This document shows positions 1 to 14,000 of a DNA stretch of 64,000 bases, in pieces. Location: assembly GCF_963576615.1 (NCBI RefSeq), contig NC_088711.1, positions 19,934,182 to 19,998,181 on the forward strand, in the 5' to 3' direction. How positions within the stretch are numbered: the first letter of the stretch is position 1; the number at the start of each line of letters is the position of its first letter. This DNA comes from Watersipora subatra (lineage: Eukaryota; Bryozoa; Gymnolaemata; Cheilostomatida; Watersiporidae). Made by a program: the position numbers and the translations under genes. Below the pieces are notes generated by a model. That model had not been told where the DNA came from and did no database searches. It was given only the letters and a program-made list of their open reading frames with translations.

Positions 1-1860
1 AAATAAGCTATCAACTAACGCAGCTGACAAAGAAATACCAAGGACTTACCTGTGATCTGTCAGCGTGTAGCAGTGGTAAGTGGTGCAACCAATATACTGA
101 TTAGATGTCTTTCCACGTTATTAGCAGTCACCTAGATGAGAATGAGATTCTTAGGGCACTCCCATTAACTACAGTGTGCATGCATTGGAACAGCTTATTA
201 GTAGAAACACGGCAACAAGTCCACGTATTGAAGCGTAGCGGTTTTATTCATCCAGTTGTTTTTGTATGCAAAATGGACTTTGAACCATAAAGTCATGCCA
301 TTCATAGCCTAGTCTTTCAACTTCATTGAACACGACAAAGGGGAATACTATAGCTCCTTGATTCTATTGCTGGTTTGCTGTATATTGCAGACAAAATCAG
401 ATACGCTTTCAGACTTCCTACCAACCTACTGGGTTGGTAGAAAGTCTGGGGATGTAAACATGTTAATCAGAGCGTCGAATACCAGACTGGGAGAGAGTTG
501 GCAGCCAAAGATATGAAGTGAAAGAATCATGTTTAGGATTGATGCTTTTTCTAGCCTGGGCTTTCTGAATAGTACAACTGCTCATTGATGAAGGAATGGC
601 ATTGGGCAAATTCACCTTTAATGTGACACCAAAGTGACAAAGTGGTAAAAACCTAATACCAGTAATTGTAAACAACCACTTTATAAAATTTGGTGGCTGC
701 CGGCAACTCAAAGGCCTAGTTTTAAAGATGAATTGGGGTGGGACTTTGATGTAAGCTTCACAACACATTAGTTTAAACATTCCTATAGACTTTCTGGATA
801 TCTGATACGGGTCTTCGGTAAAACCCGAAGTGTATGTCATAAACTAGTGCTACGATAAGTTTTATATTCACGTGAGAACAGCATGTGACAAGACAATAAC
901 CAAATGGAATGACTACGTCAGAGAAATAAACAGATTCCAATCTACGGCGGCTTTTCGTTTTTTAGCTTTTAAGAGCTTGTAATTACATTCCCACATATTT
1001 TGCACCTACAACACAACAGAATAAGACATGGTGAATCTTTTGATACCAAATAACTGTAATGCGAATTTTGTTGCAAGTTCCTATAGACTTTCCGGTAACA
1101 TTCAACTGGTTTGTTGCTTCCAAAAATCTGACCATTTTGGACATCAAATAGACTGCTTTGAAAAATTAAACATATTTTCTGCATGAAGAGCTGGACAATA
1201 AAAATATTGCTAATTTATAAGGAAAATGATGCGCAACTTCGGAATTCTAGATATTCATATTGATCTACAGATGTGAAATAAAGAGAGACACCAGCCATGA
1301 TGGTATTTAAAAGAGGTTTCAAGAGTGAGTTGGATCCTCAGCTTTGATGTTAGAAGAGTTCCCAACCATAGCAAGTGTCCAGTTCTGCTTCTTATATGAA
1401 TCTTTCGTGATATCAAAATGGTTCCAACTCCCCGTGATAGCGACAAATCATGAGTAAGTCACCAAGCAGCGTAAGTATCAAACCTTGAGTATAAGTGACA
1501 CACAGAATACTTCATGGTAGTCTTATTATACACAAACTATAAATGTTTATAATCAACAAATGTGTTACTAAACATGGCAAAACTATTAAATGGTTATAGA
1601 AAAATGTAAAAATATTATTATAACACTTGTACCAACCAGGAATGAACTACAACAAGATGTAAGACACCTAGAGTAGATTTCAAAACGGTTAACAACACCA
1701 ACATACGAGGAAGACAACTCTATAACCAAATAGATCTGTTTTGAGAAAAATACTTGTAAAAAGGAATTGTACGTACTAAAGTATTTTGTTTTATAAAAGT
1801 TGAAAAACAAAACATAAATTAAAACTTTTGATTTGTGTTGGCGGGGTCAATAGAATCTGT
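1..1860. other. downstream flank of ACSL copy A
   Basis: No exon with coding character and splice sites was found here on either strand. Short open frames are present, but they have no domain and no partner exon. The only structured feature is a truncated inverted-repeat element (803-1078). No canonical AATAAA signal for the minus-strand gene was seen in the first 350 bases past its stop, so the end of its 3' UTR is undefined. Confidence 0.5.
803..1078 (-). mobile_element. truncated copy of the 14204-15085 TTAA MITE family
   Basis: The sequence matches the right half of the element at 14204-15085: the gtcttcggtaaaacccgaag hairpin, the 'cataaactagtgctacgata' block and the reverse-complemented terminal repeat. 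It stops before the last bases of the terminus, so the TTAA end is missing. An 18-base direct repeat with one mismatch (ttcctatagactttcYgg) flanks it at 780-797 and 1078-1095. Confidence 0.7.
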
Positions 1861-2007
1861 CTATCGCTTCTCCCTTTCGGCAGCATACATGTCCTCCAAC
1901 ACCTCCTTATATTTAGTGAGACATTGCTGCCGTCGGACTTTAAAAGTGGCAGTGAGGAGGCCGTTCTCGACAGAGAAGGGCTCCGATAGTAAATGTATGT
2001 CCTTCAC
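1861..2007 (-). CDS. ACSL copy A exon 17: C-terminal lysine and stop
   Basis: Forty-eight residues plus a TAG stop at 1861-1863. NGLLTATFK carries the lysine that adenylate-forming enzymes use in the first half-reaction. Copy B and most family members have Pro where this copy has Ala (T-A-T-F-K). The tail is short and charged ([10 protein letters not shown]). Confidence 0.9.
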   Translation of the reverse strand: MKDIHLLSEPFSVENGLLTATFKVRRQQCLTKYKEVLEDMYAAEREKR

Positions 2008-5000
2008 CTAGAAAGTACGAGAAGGGACAATTACTTGACCACGATTAGACACATTCGTGGAACAATTAAATGTCTGAAAATTTGAATGCAAGTTAGATTA
2101 ATTCACGGCACAGCAGATTGGATTAACATATAAAAGCTTTAGTACTGTAGTTTCATTGCATTTTGTCCTTCCTTGCTCCGAAAAAATGTTGCATCTAATG
2201 TGCTGGTATAGGTACCTATATTCACAATTCTAGGACTTATTCATCTGTTAGTGGGATGCCACTGTTAGTATCATGATGCTACTGTTAGTACAATGCCACT
2301 GTTAGTATGATGCCACTGCTAGTACTATGTCACTGTTAGTATGCTGCCACTGTTAGTACAATGCCACTGTTAGTATGATGCCACTGTTAGTATGATGCCA
2401 CTGTTAGTACAATGCCACACCAACATGAGAAGCTGTTTGGGTAATTACTGAGTTTTTATAGGCTGATATAATATTAAATGTATTTATGTCATAGACCATC
2501 CATATTTAAATCTTGAACTTTATTATTGCTGTCAATTTAATAGAAAGTGCACCCATCAATGTATAATTCTTTTAGATCTATTCCCTGTCATAAAACATTA
2601 AATCTGGGCTTTATGCTCCTTTATCATGCAAATAGCTTTGGCCACCCTTGTTTTCATTTAAAAGATCAATTGTCATTTTATTGAGCCTGATAGCCTGAGA
2701 TCCAGAAACTCAAATTAGCCTTTTTTATGGTACATTTTGTCCAAGAAAACAACTGTTACAAAAAAGTAGCCCAAAAAGTAGGATAACCACTGAGCTTGTC
2801 TTAACATTACCTGCTCAAAGCCTTTAAGATTTGACTCCTTGGCGACCTTGGCCATTCCTGTCATGATGGCTGACTTCACATCATCACTGGCGCACAACTC
2901 GACCATATCGGTAGAATCTAAGCCGAGCTTACTCTTGGCATAGTCAGGTAATGTTTCTTCATCTGGTACGACGATTGCGACCTGCAGTTGATGGTATGAC
3001 GCCAAAATTCACAGGAGCAGCAAACTCTTGTAACAAGTTAAACGCAAAACAATAGAAATATGAAAGAAAAAATGAAAAGGTTTTGAATCGTTGAAAAGAA
3101 AAAGTATTGATTTCTGATCATATATTTAAAGATGAACTTACACAAAATTTTAGTAAATTTTATCAGAAAGTATCGGTATTTTTCTATCATTTTTGATTGT
3201 TTTTGATGTTTGAGGTGATCTGACTGCCAGGATGTTTTAAGATTAAAATCAATAAAACTTGATCGTGATTAAAGTGCTGAGGTGCTGCATTAAAGTGCGG
3301 CATCAAAACTGTGATTATGCTGTTTATAATTGCAGAGGCCCACAGAATAGAGACGCACAACACTTCAACTTGAAAGCAATAGCAGATATCCACTATCGCA
3401 ACGATTGCAGCTAGTGACATCATTTCACACAATTTTTTTCTGAGCTTTTTTACCGCGAACAGGTGGTTTTATCGATTTTTATCTTGAAACAACCTGGCAG
3501 TCAGATCACCTCAAACATCAAAAACAATCGCAGATGATAGAAGAATACCGATACTTTCTGATAAAATCTTTGAAAAATTTGTGTAGTTCATCGTTAAATA
3601 CTACATTATACTCCTGGGCAGAATAATGAAGGTGCCAGGTATTTCCTGTTGGTGCATCTATAATTGAACAGAACCCTTTTTTGGCATCTGTATATCTTGA
3701 ACAAAGACTAATTAAACTATCTAGCTGAGGTTATACAACGTGACCTGTCTCAACTTTTACTAACACACAATAGATCTATCCCAGTGAAAGCGGAACGATT
3801 TCTGTCCAATTTTGACACGACTATTAAGCTATAACCGCCTATTGAATGCATTGGCGCTGCAAGCCAGAATCAACATAATTCCATTTGAAGTGCTTTCTGG
3901 TAATGTAAGTCTTTGATGCACCATCAATCCAAAATAATGGCTAGACCATAATCATGCCAACTGTCATATATATAGTTGCCTAAATACAGACTTCAGCAAG
4001 TGTTTGCGCAATTAAACATATGCACCTGCATTCCCGCATATTAGCTATTTGAATAGCCTTTGTACCTGTACTTAAGAGAAATACATACGATGTATGACAT
4101 GAGGCTATCACCATATACGAGGCATTGGGAAATCAGCCCGCAGTTAAGATAGATATTCTCTATCCTCTCTGGGGCTACATATTCTCCCTGTGAAAGCTTG
4201 AATATATTTTTCTTCCTGTCCACGATTTTTAGGGTTCCTCTCTGCAAACACATATATACAGTAAGCATATTACTAAATTCTGCTTTGTCATTGTGTCTGC
4301 CTGTGTGTTCATTAGAAATGCTGTGCCTTTCCATATTTTTGGCCGATTTCATTAAAACTTCCCACGCATATGTTCCGTGCCTTCTGACAGGTTGATAAAA
4401 TATTTGTTTCCAAAACTCTGTCTGGTTGTTGAAAAACAAACAGCCTCTTAAACTCGCATCTGCGGGCTGTCTGATGGGATATGAAACAATCCGGGCATCA
4501 CTGGGCTTATAGAGAGTATATTTTAGGATCCAATCTAAACACCACCGTAACACGTATACACGTACTAGTGCTTAGACCAGGCCTTTCTTCTAGTTGTAAC
4601 TGGCCTTTCTTCTGGTTGCCGCAGGCATTTCGTGACCTCTCCTTGCCTTGGCTATCAGGGCGACAGAAAGCATATCAGATGAAGGATTAGATAGCAAAGC
4701 GCCGTACATTTTAACACGGTTATTACATATCTCAGGAAAGATCTATGTCAGCATTCACTTTGGCTTTTACAATCAGAAAGCAAATGACTTGCAAAACAAA
4801 TTTGAGTAAAATGCAGCCAACCAAAAGCCTCCTTCAAATACATACGTAACTTAATTAACCGGACAACTGGATGGACATGCTGGTAGATCATAGACGAGGT
4901 GAGCCTCACTGAACAGTGGGTTAGTGACAGGGTGAGCCCTCTGAACAGCAGATCAGTTACTGAGTGAGCCCTCTGAACCATGAAAGTATTTAGCAGCAAG

Positions 5001-8000
5001 CGTTAAAGCTAACCAAGGGAGAATCACAGACTGCCTATTAGAGTCAAACCTCTACTATGACCCTCTACATACATGTACAAATGTTTCAACTTTCAACGTT
5101 AAGTTTGAGCAAATATTTTACACTCCACCCTAAGTATTCATCAATATATGACATTCAACGTTACTTCAAACATTGCAGATTCATAAGGGAAGGTAGAATT
5201 TTGGTAAAAATTTAAAATGAAATTTAAAACATCATAAAAATAACAATTTGGTTTAGACTTCATCTAAACCGAATTTGCAGTAAGTTATGGTGGGTAATTT
5301 TATTACCACTTCAACTTGAACCTGCCTCTAAAACTAAGGGTAAAGGTTAAAGGTTAATTATAATAAAACCTTTGCTTTGTTGAGTTTTACTTATAAATTT
5401 GTTATTAATTCATAATTTAGGCTTTTTGTTCAGTTTATTACAGAGCTTTAAACAAAGGATTTAGAATATAAAATTTTTTTTCAAGTGTTACATGAAGTAT
5501 TTATTAAGGAGTTATCACACCAATAATTAAATGAATTTTTTAATTTTTATTAATAAAAATCTTATTTTCATGAAAATACTTGTTCCAATATAGGATGATT
5601 TAGACATACAAAAATATCTCAGAGTTGGTAAGCTTTGCATGTAGAGGTTACACCATATAGGTAGTTATATCACAAATCCGCATTACCAAAACTATTGACT
5701 GCTGGATGCGTTATAAAAACTATGTATGTTTTCCTGTAGCAGAAGGCTGCAGGGATATGCTGACCTGAGTCCACATGCCGACGTCTCCAGTATGCAACCA
5801 TCCGTCGCTGTCTAATGTTTCTCTAGTCTTCTCCTCATCGTACAGATATCCTTTAAACACGTTCAGTCCCTTTACACATATCTCTCCTATATTGTTTATC
5901 GCCAGGTAGTCCATCTCTGGTACGTCCACAAGTTTCACCATGTTGACTGGCAGTGGTGGGCCTACCTCCCCTATATAGGTAAAGCAATGTGCTGTTATTG
6001 CTACTCACAACTCAAATGTGCTGCCAACAAAGAACTAAACGTCCCTACAGAAATCCCATTCTTTTTTCTTCTGTTTTGTTCTCAAAAGCGCCGGAAGAAG
6101 AACATTAATGTTTTGTTCAAATGTTTTAACCATTTCGCTGATTGTATAAGACATTGTTATTGTAAACATATGACAATACTGTCGTCAAACAACCTTGCAT
6201 ATTTAACAAGCAGCAGGTAGAAATTACTATAATATCGTGATGTGGTATATCAAAGCGATTAACTTGGTACCACAAGCTATAGACAGCATTTTAGAACCGT
6301 TGTTTAATATGCGCACGAGCAAACAATGGCTACAAAGTTAGCAACGTATGAGATTAAACAATAGGTTTACACTGAGAATTGAAGCTCGTAATACGAAAGT
6401 CACCAATTTATGCTATAACTTGCAACAAAAACTTCTAAAAATGTTTGTTGTATTTTACAGCTTTATAATCTTACATTTACACAAGAAAACAACAGATCTA
6501 TTCAGATGCAATTCAGCTAAACAGGGAGCCCAACCATCCTTGTTTGTACTAGATAGACAAATAGATTGATAGATTTATAGATAAAAAGATATATAAAAAA
6601 TAGATTGATAGATAAAAAGATAGAGAGAAAGATAGAAAGATAGATTGACAGATTGATAAATAGATAGATTGATGAATCGATTGATAGATAGTAAAATACA
6701 TAGAAAAATAGACAGAACAAGAGACAGGAAAAAAGATAGAAAGAGCGATAGAAAGCTAGATAGATAGACTGATAGATAAAAAAATATACAAATAGATACA
6801 AAAATTGATGAAAAGCTAGACAGACAGATTGGTAGAGAGATTGATAGATAGTAAAATAGATAGAAAGGTAGATAGATTCATAGATAGACATGAACTTTAT
6901 TATCCCTGGTCAGTGCTGTTCAAAGCAGTTTAGACTGAAACAATAAAGAATAGAAAAGTAAAATTATACCTAATGGAAGAAAAAACTCTTTTTGCATAAC
7001 ACAAAGATCAATCCCTTCTCTACTATCTTGTCTCAGACTATATAATTTACAGTTGTAAGAGGGTTTGTTAAATAATAAAGCTAATTTGATAAATAACTAC
7101 AGCCCCTCTATTACTTTACCTATATCCAACGAGTGATCAACTAGTAATATGCATATGAACTGTGGTCTCTTCTAGTAGAGCATTCAGTTCATTATTAACC
7201 TTTTTGTATCCGTGTAGCAGCCAATGTGTTTCCTGCTACCATTCTCTTTAAAGGACTTTTAAAAATTTTAAGAATAGTAAATGTCCGAAATATAGTAATT
7301 AAAATCATTCTCAAAGTTGTGATAAAGCACTTTGAAGGAAATGGTTGCAACACACTAGCAGTTACAAAAATAGAGCAAAGGTTCATAACTGACTTAATGC
7401 TATACTAAAGTTGACTACCATCCATATGCATGTTACTAATTGATCACTTGTTGGATATAAGTACATGTAATGTGATAGAATGGTGGTAGAGTCATATGCG
7501 TAGATAATAGCAGATTATCATTCTAAATATTGTCATTTTTTGTTTGTTTGTCTCAGAGTAAACTGGCTGGTGTTGCTGAGTATTACAGCTCTATATACTT
7601 ATTACAGCGTCGCTGTTACAACTGGCAGCAGGCTCTGGATACCGCCAGCTTGCACGGACAAAAACTGAAAACGCTAAAAAAACTCCTGACCTATTCAGCA
7701 AAAACATATAGCAATTTAGTGCGTGTGCTGTAATCATTTCATAAAAATTGTCGGTTGCTAATCGCACATCACAAAATAAAATAGTGTCTTTTTTCATTTT
7801 AGCTAACGTTAGAAAAAAAACTGACAACTCCAAATTGGACAGCTCCTTTTATGGCGTTTCAATCATGGCCCGACAAATTTATTTGATAGTTTTCTTCACA
7901 CGACTAATTCAGTGTTTGGTCACGAGTATAGAATTTTCTAAGAAACTTCTGATACACAAAGCTAACGATCGGAGGAGACTGCATGACTATGAGCCTATGA

Positions 8001-11000
8001 CTTGATATACATTACAATGCAGTTCAGGCTCTACCACTATAATGTGTAGGCTGAGAGTACGATGTGCTATCGACAGATCTGAAATTCCAACACTACGATT
8101 TCATTCATGGAGCTGTACCAGAAACAGTTTTTCGATTCAGAGTTGAAAATTTGGCCCAAACTGAAAAATTCAGGTTCACAGGAGAGGTAAGTTGACCTGC
8201 TATAGACATACAAGTAAGACTCTAACCTGCCACGCTGTCTCCTATTAATGTGCCACAAATAGCAGCAGACGACTCCGTCTGTCCATAGCCCTCACCCACC
8301 TGAAGCAATGGAGAAGAGGCATGCTTAGCCAATGAAAACAATGATAAAGCAATATATGTGGGTTAAAGATGTAGTTGCGTCAAAATTTAAGTTGATCTTA
8401 AAAGAAAGCATTTTTTTTTCTCTATCAGTTGATATGTTGTTTGTTGTGTTACGCGATCGCATTGCCAAGATATTTGAAGATTAAAACCGAAAAAATCTGA
8501 TCGCCGTAAAAACGCTCAGGCCACAAAAACGTGCCCAGCCTCGCCAAAAATGATGTCACGCGTTTGGCAACCTGTCTCTATCTCTCGTATTCACATCGGC
8601 TATTTGCGATAAAAGTCTAGTCTTACGCGGCTCTATTGGCATATATCTTATTTTGTATTTGCTCATGTTAGCTAGAATAAAATTTTAAATCCTGCTACAG
8701 ATGCATTATTATGAATGTTTCAAAGGCCTCAAATAACGAAAATTGAAAATTTGTTCTACTCACTTTCTCCAAATGTTGTTTAAACATTTGGGTACCGACT
8801 ACCAATTCTACCGGTCTACGGTAATTCTGTCAAGTCACTTTATGTAGAACGCGGTCTTTGTATCAGCAGTTTTGCAGCTACCCTATACAGCCTCCCATAA
8901 GCCCCGCCCACATTATGTCGCCTATTACATATTGCCTACGTACTAGTTTCTTACTAGTAGCAATGATATACAGCTGTATACATTGCTGTATATCATTGCT
9001 AGTAGTGTTCTTACCGAATACTAAATTAGTAAAATAAGCAAGCCACCTCTTTGAAAAGAATATAGACAGGGATAGAGTTTTAAGGATGAGAAGTCTGCTG
9101 CAAACTGGATTTGAACTCACATTCTCCAGTTCTGCGGACACCCATATACCATATCCGATTCACTACAATATTCTGCAAATCATGTTTTGCATTATCTTTA
9201 ACAATATTATTTTATTATATAATTTTTACAAGCAAAAATATTTTCATCTCGGCATAAAGCTTTTATTAAAGATATTCATCAAGTCGTGGCCACTCACATA
9301 GTATTAGCTGATACAATAAGACAAATTCATCTACTGCAACAAACTCAACAAAACATCATCCAGCACGCATTCAATTCTCGCTTTCTCCTTTATGGCAGTT
9401 TCCACACTGACAAAGCTTCTTCGGCTGGTGGGACGACATAAACATTCTGTAATCAGTAAAACAAGTAAATGTAAACAAAGTAGATGCAATAAATATGTCA
9501 TTCATAGATATGTCATTCTAAAGCGTATCTATTGACAGCTTCCAAATTGGGAGTTGAATAGATTGCGAGTGTAATTTTAAAAACGAATAAACATTTAATA
9601 AAGGCGCAAGTACGCCAAGCCAACGATTCGAAGCTTTGGTTCTGGAAATTAAAGATTTGCAATGATCAATCGATTTTACCCACTTCCTACGAGTGAAAAT
9701 AATTTGTAATCATGACTCTAATTTACCAAAGAAAATTCGAAAAAAATATTATAGCTAGGTAAAACGGCAGATAAGCTATGAAACGATGATTGGAGATAGC
9801 AAAGAATTATCATTTTATTAATTAGTACATGTATTTATGACTATAAAAAATATTACATTTACTAAAGTATAGAAGACTCTAAGTTAATTTACCTCCATTC
9901 TGTCTTCTTCTGCAGCAAAACGCTGCTGACGCCTGTCAGCTTTGGCCATAGGCTGTCTACTCTAATATTTTACTTAAAGTTGCTCAGAAAACTCTGAGTA
10001 GCGGTCGCTCGAACTTGAAGCCATTTTAAAACTATGTATAACTTAGTAATTGTTGAAACGCGTTGAATCAGAAACAATGAGAATGAATTCTCTATGATGA
10101 GAATCTTGGAGACCACAGACAACGCGTTTTACGAGTGATAACATTTATTACGGCCTATATAAAAATTTCGCACGCATGATTGGCTAACGAATCGACCTCA
10201 TTTTTATCGCTCGTGGTTTCGTTTCAGATAACAAGCTTGTTACGTCACGAAATTGGCACCCGCTGGAACGTGAGCTTTTTAACAGAGGGCCTCATTCAAA
10301 CGCATATATCTCTGGACAGGGTTGGTCTACAAAGACAAAAATGGCATCAAATTGTAGCTGATGTTTTAGCCTTTTATGGGTCCTAATTTCATTTTTGACG
10401 CAACTACATCTTTAAGGTTATGTTTTTCATCAATATTAGTTTTTATTCAGTAGTTATTTAGTTCTTTTGCTATATCAGTTGGTTTGCTATATCAGTTTGT
10501 TTGCTATATCAGGTGGTTTACTACATCAGTTGATTTGCTATATCAGTTGGTTTACTACATCAGTTGGTTTGCTATATCAGTTGGTTTGCTACAGCAGTTG
10601 GTTTACTACATCAGTTGGTTTGTTATATCAGTTCATTTGCTATACCAGTTGGTTTACTACATCAGTTGGTTTGCTATATCAGTTGGTTTACTACATCAGT
10701 TGGTTTGCTATATCAGTTGGTTTACTACATCATTTGGTTTGCTGTATTAGTTGGTTTGCTACATCAGTTGGTTTGCTACATCAGTTGGTTTGCTGTATTA
10801 GTTGGTTTGCTACATCAGTTGGTTTGCTATATCAGTTGGTTTACTACATCAGTTGATTTGCTATATCAGTTGGTTTACTACATCAGTTGGTTTGCTATAT
10901 CAGTCGGTTTGCTACAGCAGTTGGTTTACTACATCAGTTGGTTTGCTACATCAGTTGGTTTGCTATATCAGTTGGTTTACTACATCAGTTGGTTTGCTAC

Positions 11001-14000
11001 AGCAGTTGGTTTGCTACATCAGTTGGTTTGCTGTATTAGTTGGTTTGCTATAGCAGTTGATTTGTTGAAATTTTTCAAACAACTCCTTCAAAAAATTTTA
11101 ATATTTTCCTCAATTTTTTATTATCAACTAGAAATTCCCCTGTCATACACCAAATGATGATATTTTTCTAACGATTCTTACAATATTACCTATAAGATTG
11201 TATATATTGTAAGAATCGTTAGAAAAATATCATCGTAATTTCCTTTACTTTCACTGCTTTGGACATCAGTAGGAATACCAAAGTACTTATTATAAGTATC
11301 CAAAATGTCAGAATCCCATAGAATCAGCAAAAAAGAAACGATTACCTTTCTGTACTTTTACGTTAATTACAGAAACTTCCGGCAATTAGACAATGCCAAA
11401 GACTGATGAAATGTGCACGTTTTTCTCGTGAAATGCACACGACTTAATAGTTCTAATTTTTGTCGCACGGCCTTATTGGCATTTCGTTGGCCGGTCTTAA
11501 TGTTGGTTAGAAAAAGCTTGCCAAGTTTTTATCGCGATTTTTGGCCAAATTAATCTGTCTATTTATGTATAATCCGATCGGAAGAGTTAGTTTTAAGATA
11601 TTGCGGTAACCTTTCAAAGACTTGGTAACATATTTAAATAGGTTTATATGTGTTTTGTATCATTATTATACTTAAACGACTCTACACAAAAATGATTAAA
11701 TTTGTTGAAGAGATTTCGGTTACAAGGGTTTGGTTACGGCCGTTAACGGATAATTTTTCGGGAGTTGTGTGCACATATGCATTTATCATAAATCTCCCAA
11801 ACAATCGCTTTGCTCGTGTTTGGTCGTGGGATTATTTTTATATTTACGCAGGATATTCAAGTTAAAGATGTAGTTGCGTCAAAAATGAAATTAGGACCCA
11901 TAAAAGGCTAAAACATCAGCTACAATTTGATGCCATTTTTGTCTTTGTAGACCAACCCTGTCCAGAGATATATGCGTTTGAATGAGGCCCTCTGTTAAAA
12001 AGCTCACGTTCCAGCGGGTGCCAATTTCGTGACGTAACAAGCTTGTTATCTGAAACGAAACCACGAGCGATAAAAATGAGGTCGATTCGTTAGCCAATCA
12101 TGCGTGCGAAATTTTTATATAGGCCGTAATAAATGTTATCACTCGTAAAACGCGTTGTCTGTGGTCTCCAAGATTCTCATCATAGAGAATTCATTCTCAT
12201 TGTTTCTGATTCAACGCGTTTCAACAATTACTAAGTTATACATAGTTTTAAAATGGCTTCAAGTTCGAGCGACCGCTACTCAGAGTTTTCTGAGCAACTT
12301 TAAGTAAAATATTAGAGTAGACAGCCTATGGCCAAAGCTGACAGGCGTCAGCAGCGTTTTGCTGCAGAAGAAGACAGAATGGAGGTAAATTAACTTAGAG
12401 TCTTCTATACTTTAGTAAATGTAATATTTTTTATAGTCATAAATACATGTACTAATTAATAAAATGATAATTCTTTGCTATCTCCAATCATCGTTTCATA
12501 GCTTATCTGCCGTTTTACCTAGCTATAATATTTTTTTCGAATTTTCTTTGGTAAATTAGAGTCATGATTACAAATTATTTTCACTCGTAGGAAGTGGGTA
12601 AAATCGATTGATCATTGCAAATCTTTAATTTCCAGAACCAAAGCTTCGAATCGTTGGCTTGGCGTACTTGCGCCTTTATTAAATGTTTATTCGTTTTTAA
12701 AATTACACTCGCAATCTATTCAACTCCCAATTTGGAAGCTGTCAATAGATACGCTTTAGAATGACATATCTATGAATGACATATTTATTGCATCTACTTT
12801 GTTTACATTTACTTGTTTTACTGATTACAGAATGTTTATGTCGTCCCACCAGCCGAAGAAGCTTTGTCAGTGTGGAAACTGCCATAAAGGAGAAAGCGAG
12901 AATTGAATGCGTGCTGGATGATGTTTTGTTGAGTTTGTTGCAGTAGATGAATTTGTCTTATTGTATCAGCTAATACTATGTGAGTGGCCACGACTTGATG
13001 AATATCTTTAATAAAAGCTTTATGCCGAGATGAAAATATTTTTGCTTGTAAAAATTATATAATAAAATAATATTGTTAAAGATAATGCAAAACATGATTT
13101 GCAGAATATTGTAGTGAATCGGATATGGTATATGGGTGTCCGCAGAACTGGAGAATGTGAGTTCAAATCCAGTTTGCAGCAGACTTCTCATCCTTAAAAC
13201 TCTATCCCTGTCTATATTCTTTTCAAAGAGGTGGCTTGCTTATTTTACTAATTTAGTATTCGGTAAGAACACTACTAGCAATGATATACAGCAATGTATA
13301 CAGCTGTATATCATTGCTACTAGTAAGAAACTAGTACGTAGGCAATATGTAATAGGCGACATAATGTGGGCGGGGCTTATGGGAGGCTGTATAGGGTAGC
13401 TGCAAAACTGCTGATACAAAGACCGCGTTCTACATAAAGTGACTTGACAGAATTACCGTAGACCGGTAGAATTGGTAGTCGGTACCCAAATGTTTAAACA
13501 ACATTTGGAGAAAGTGAGTAGAACAAATTTTCAATTTTCGTTATTTGAGGCCTTTGAAACATTCATAATAATGCATCTGTAGCAGGATTTAAAATTTTAT
13601 TCTAGCTAACATGAGCAAATACAAAATAAGATATATGCCAATAGAGCCGCGTAAGACTAGACTTTTATCGCAAATAGCCGATGTGAATACGAGAGATAGA
13701 GACAGGTTGCCAAACGCGTGACATCATTTTTGGCGAGGCTGGGCACGTTTTTGTGGCCTGAGCGTTTTTACGGCGATCAGATTTTTTCGGTTTTAATCTT
13801 CAAATATCTTGGCAATGCGATCGCGTAACACAACAAACAACATATCAACTGATAGAGAAAAAAAATGCTTTCTTTTAAGATCAACTTAAATTTTGACGCA
13901 ACTACATCTTTAAGAATGAAAAAGCAAATAGTTGATTAAGTGAAAGTTACTTTTGTGAATATGTCATAGTATTAACCGACTATGACTAATATATCAATAA

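Noticed and set aside
463-840. 125-codon minus-strand open frame
   Set aside because: No domain, composition bias or splice partner; part overlaps the edge of the truncated MITE.
8878-9301. Possible genes of 71 and 87 codons
   Set aside because: They lie inside the TTAA element in opposite, overlapping frames; identity with the twin element reflects recent duplication, not selection.
10467-11157. Overlapping open frames of up to 197 codons with hydrophobic repeats
   Set aside because: They are read from an 18-bp minisatellite in several frames at once, with no splice sites or conserved start.
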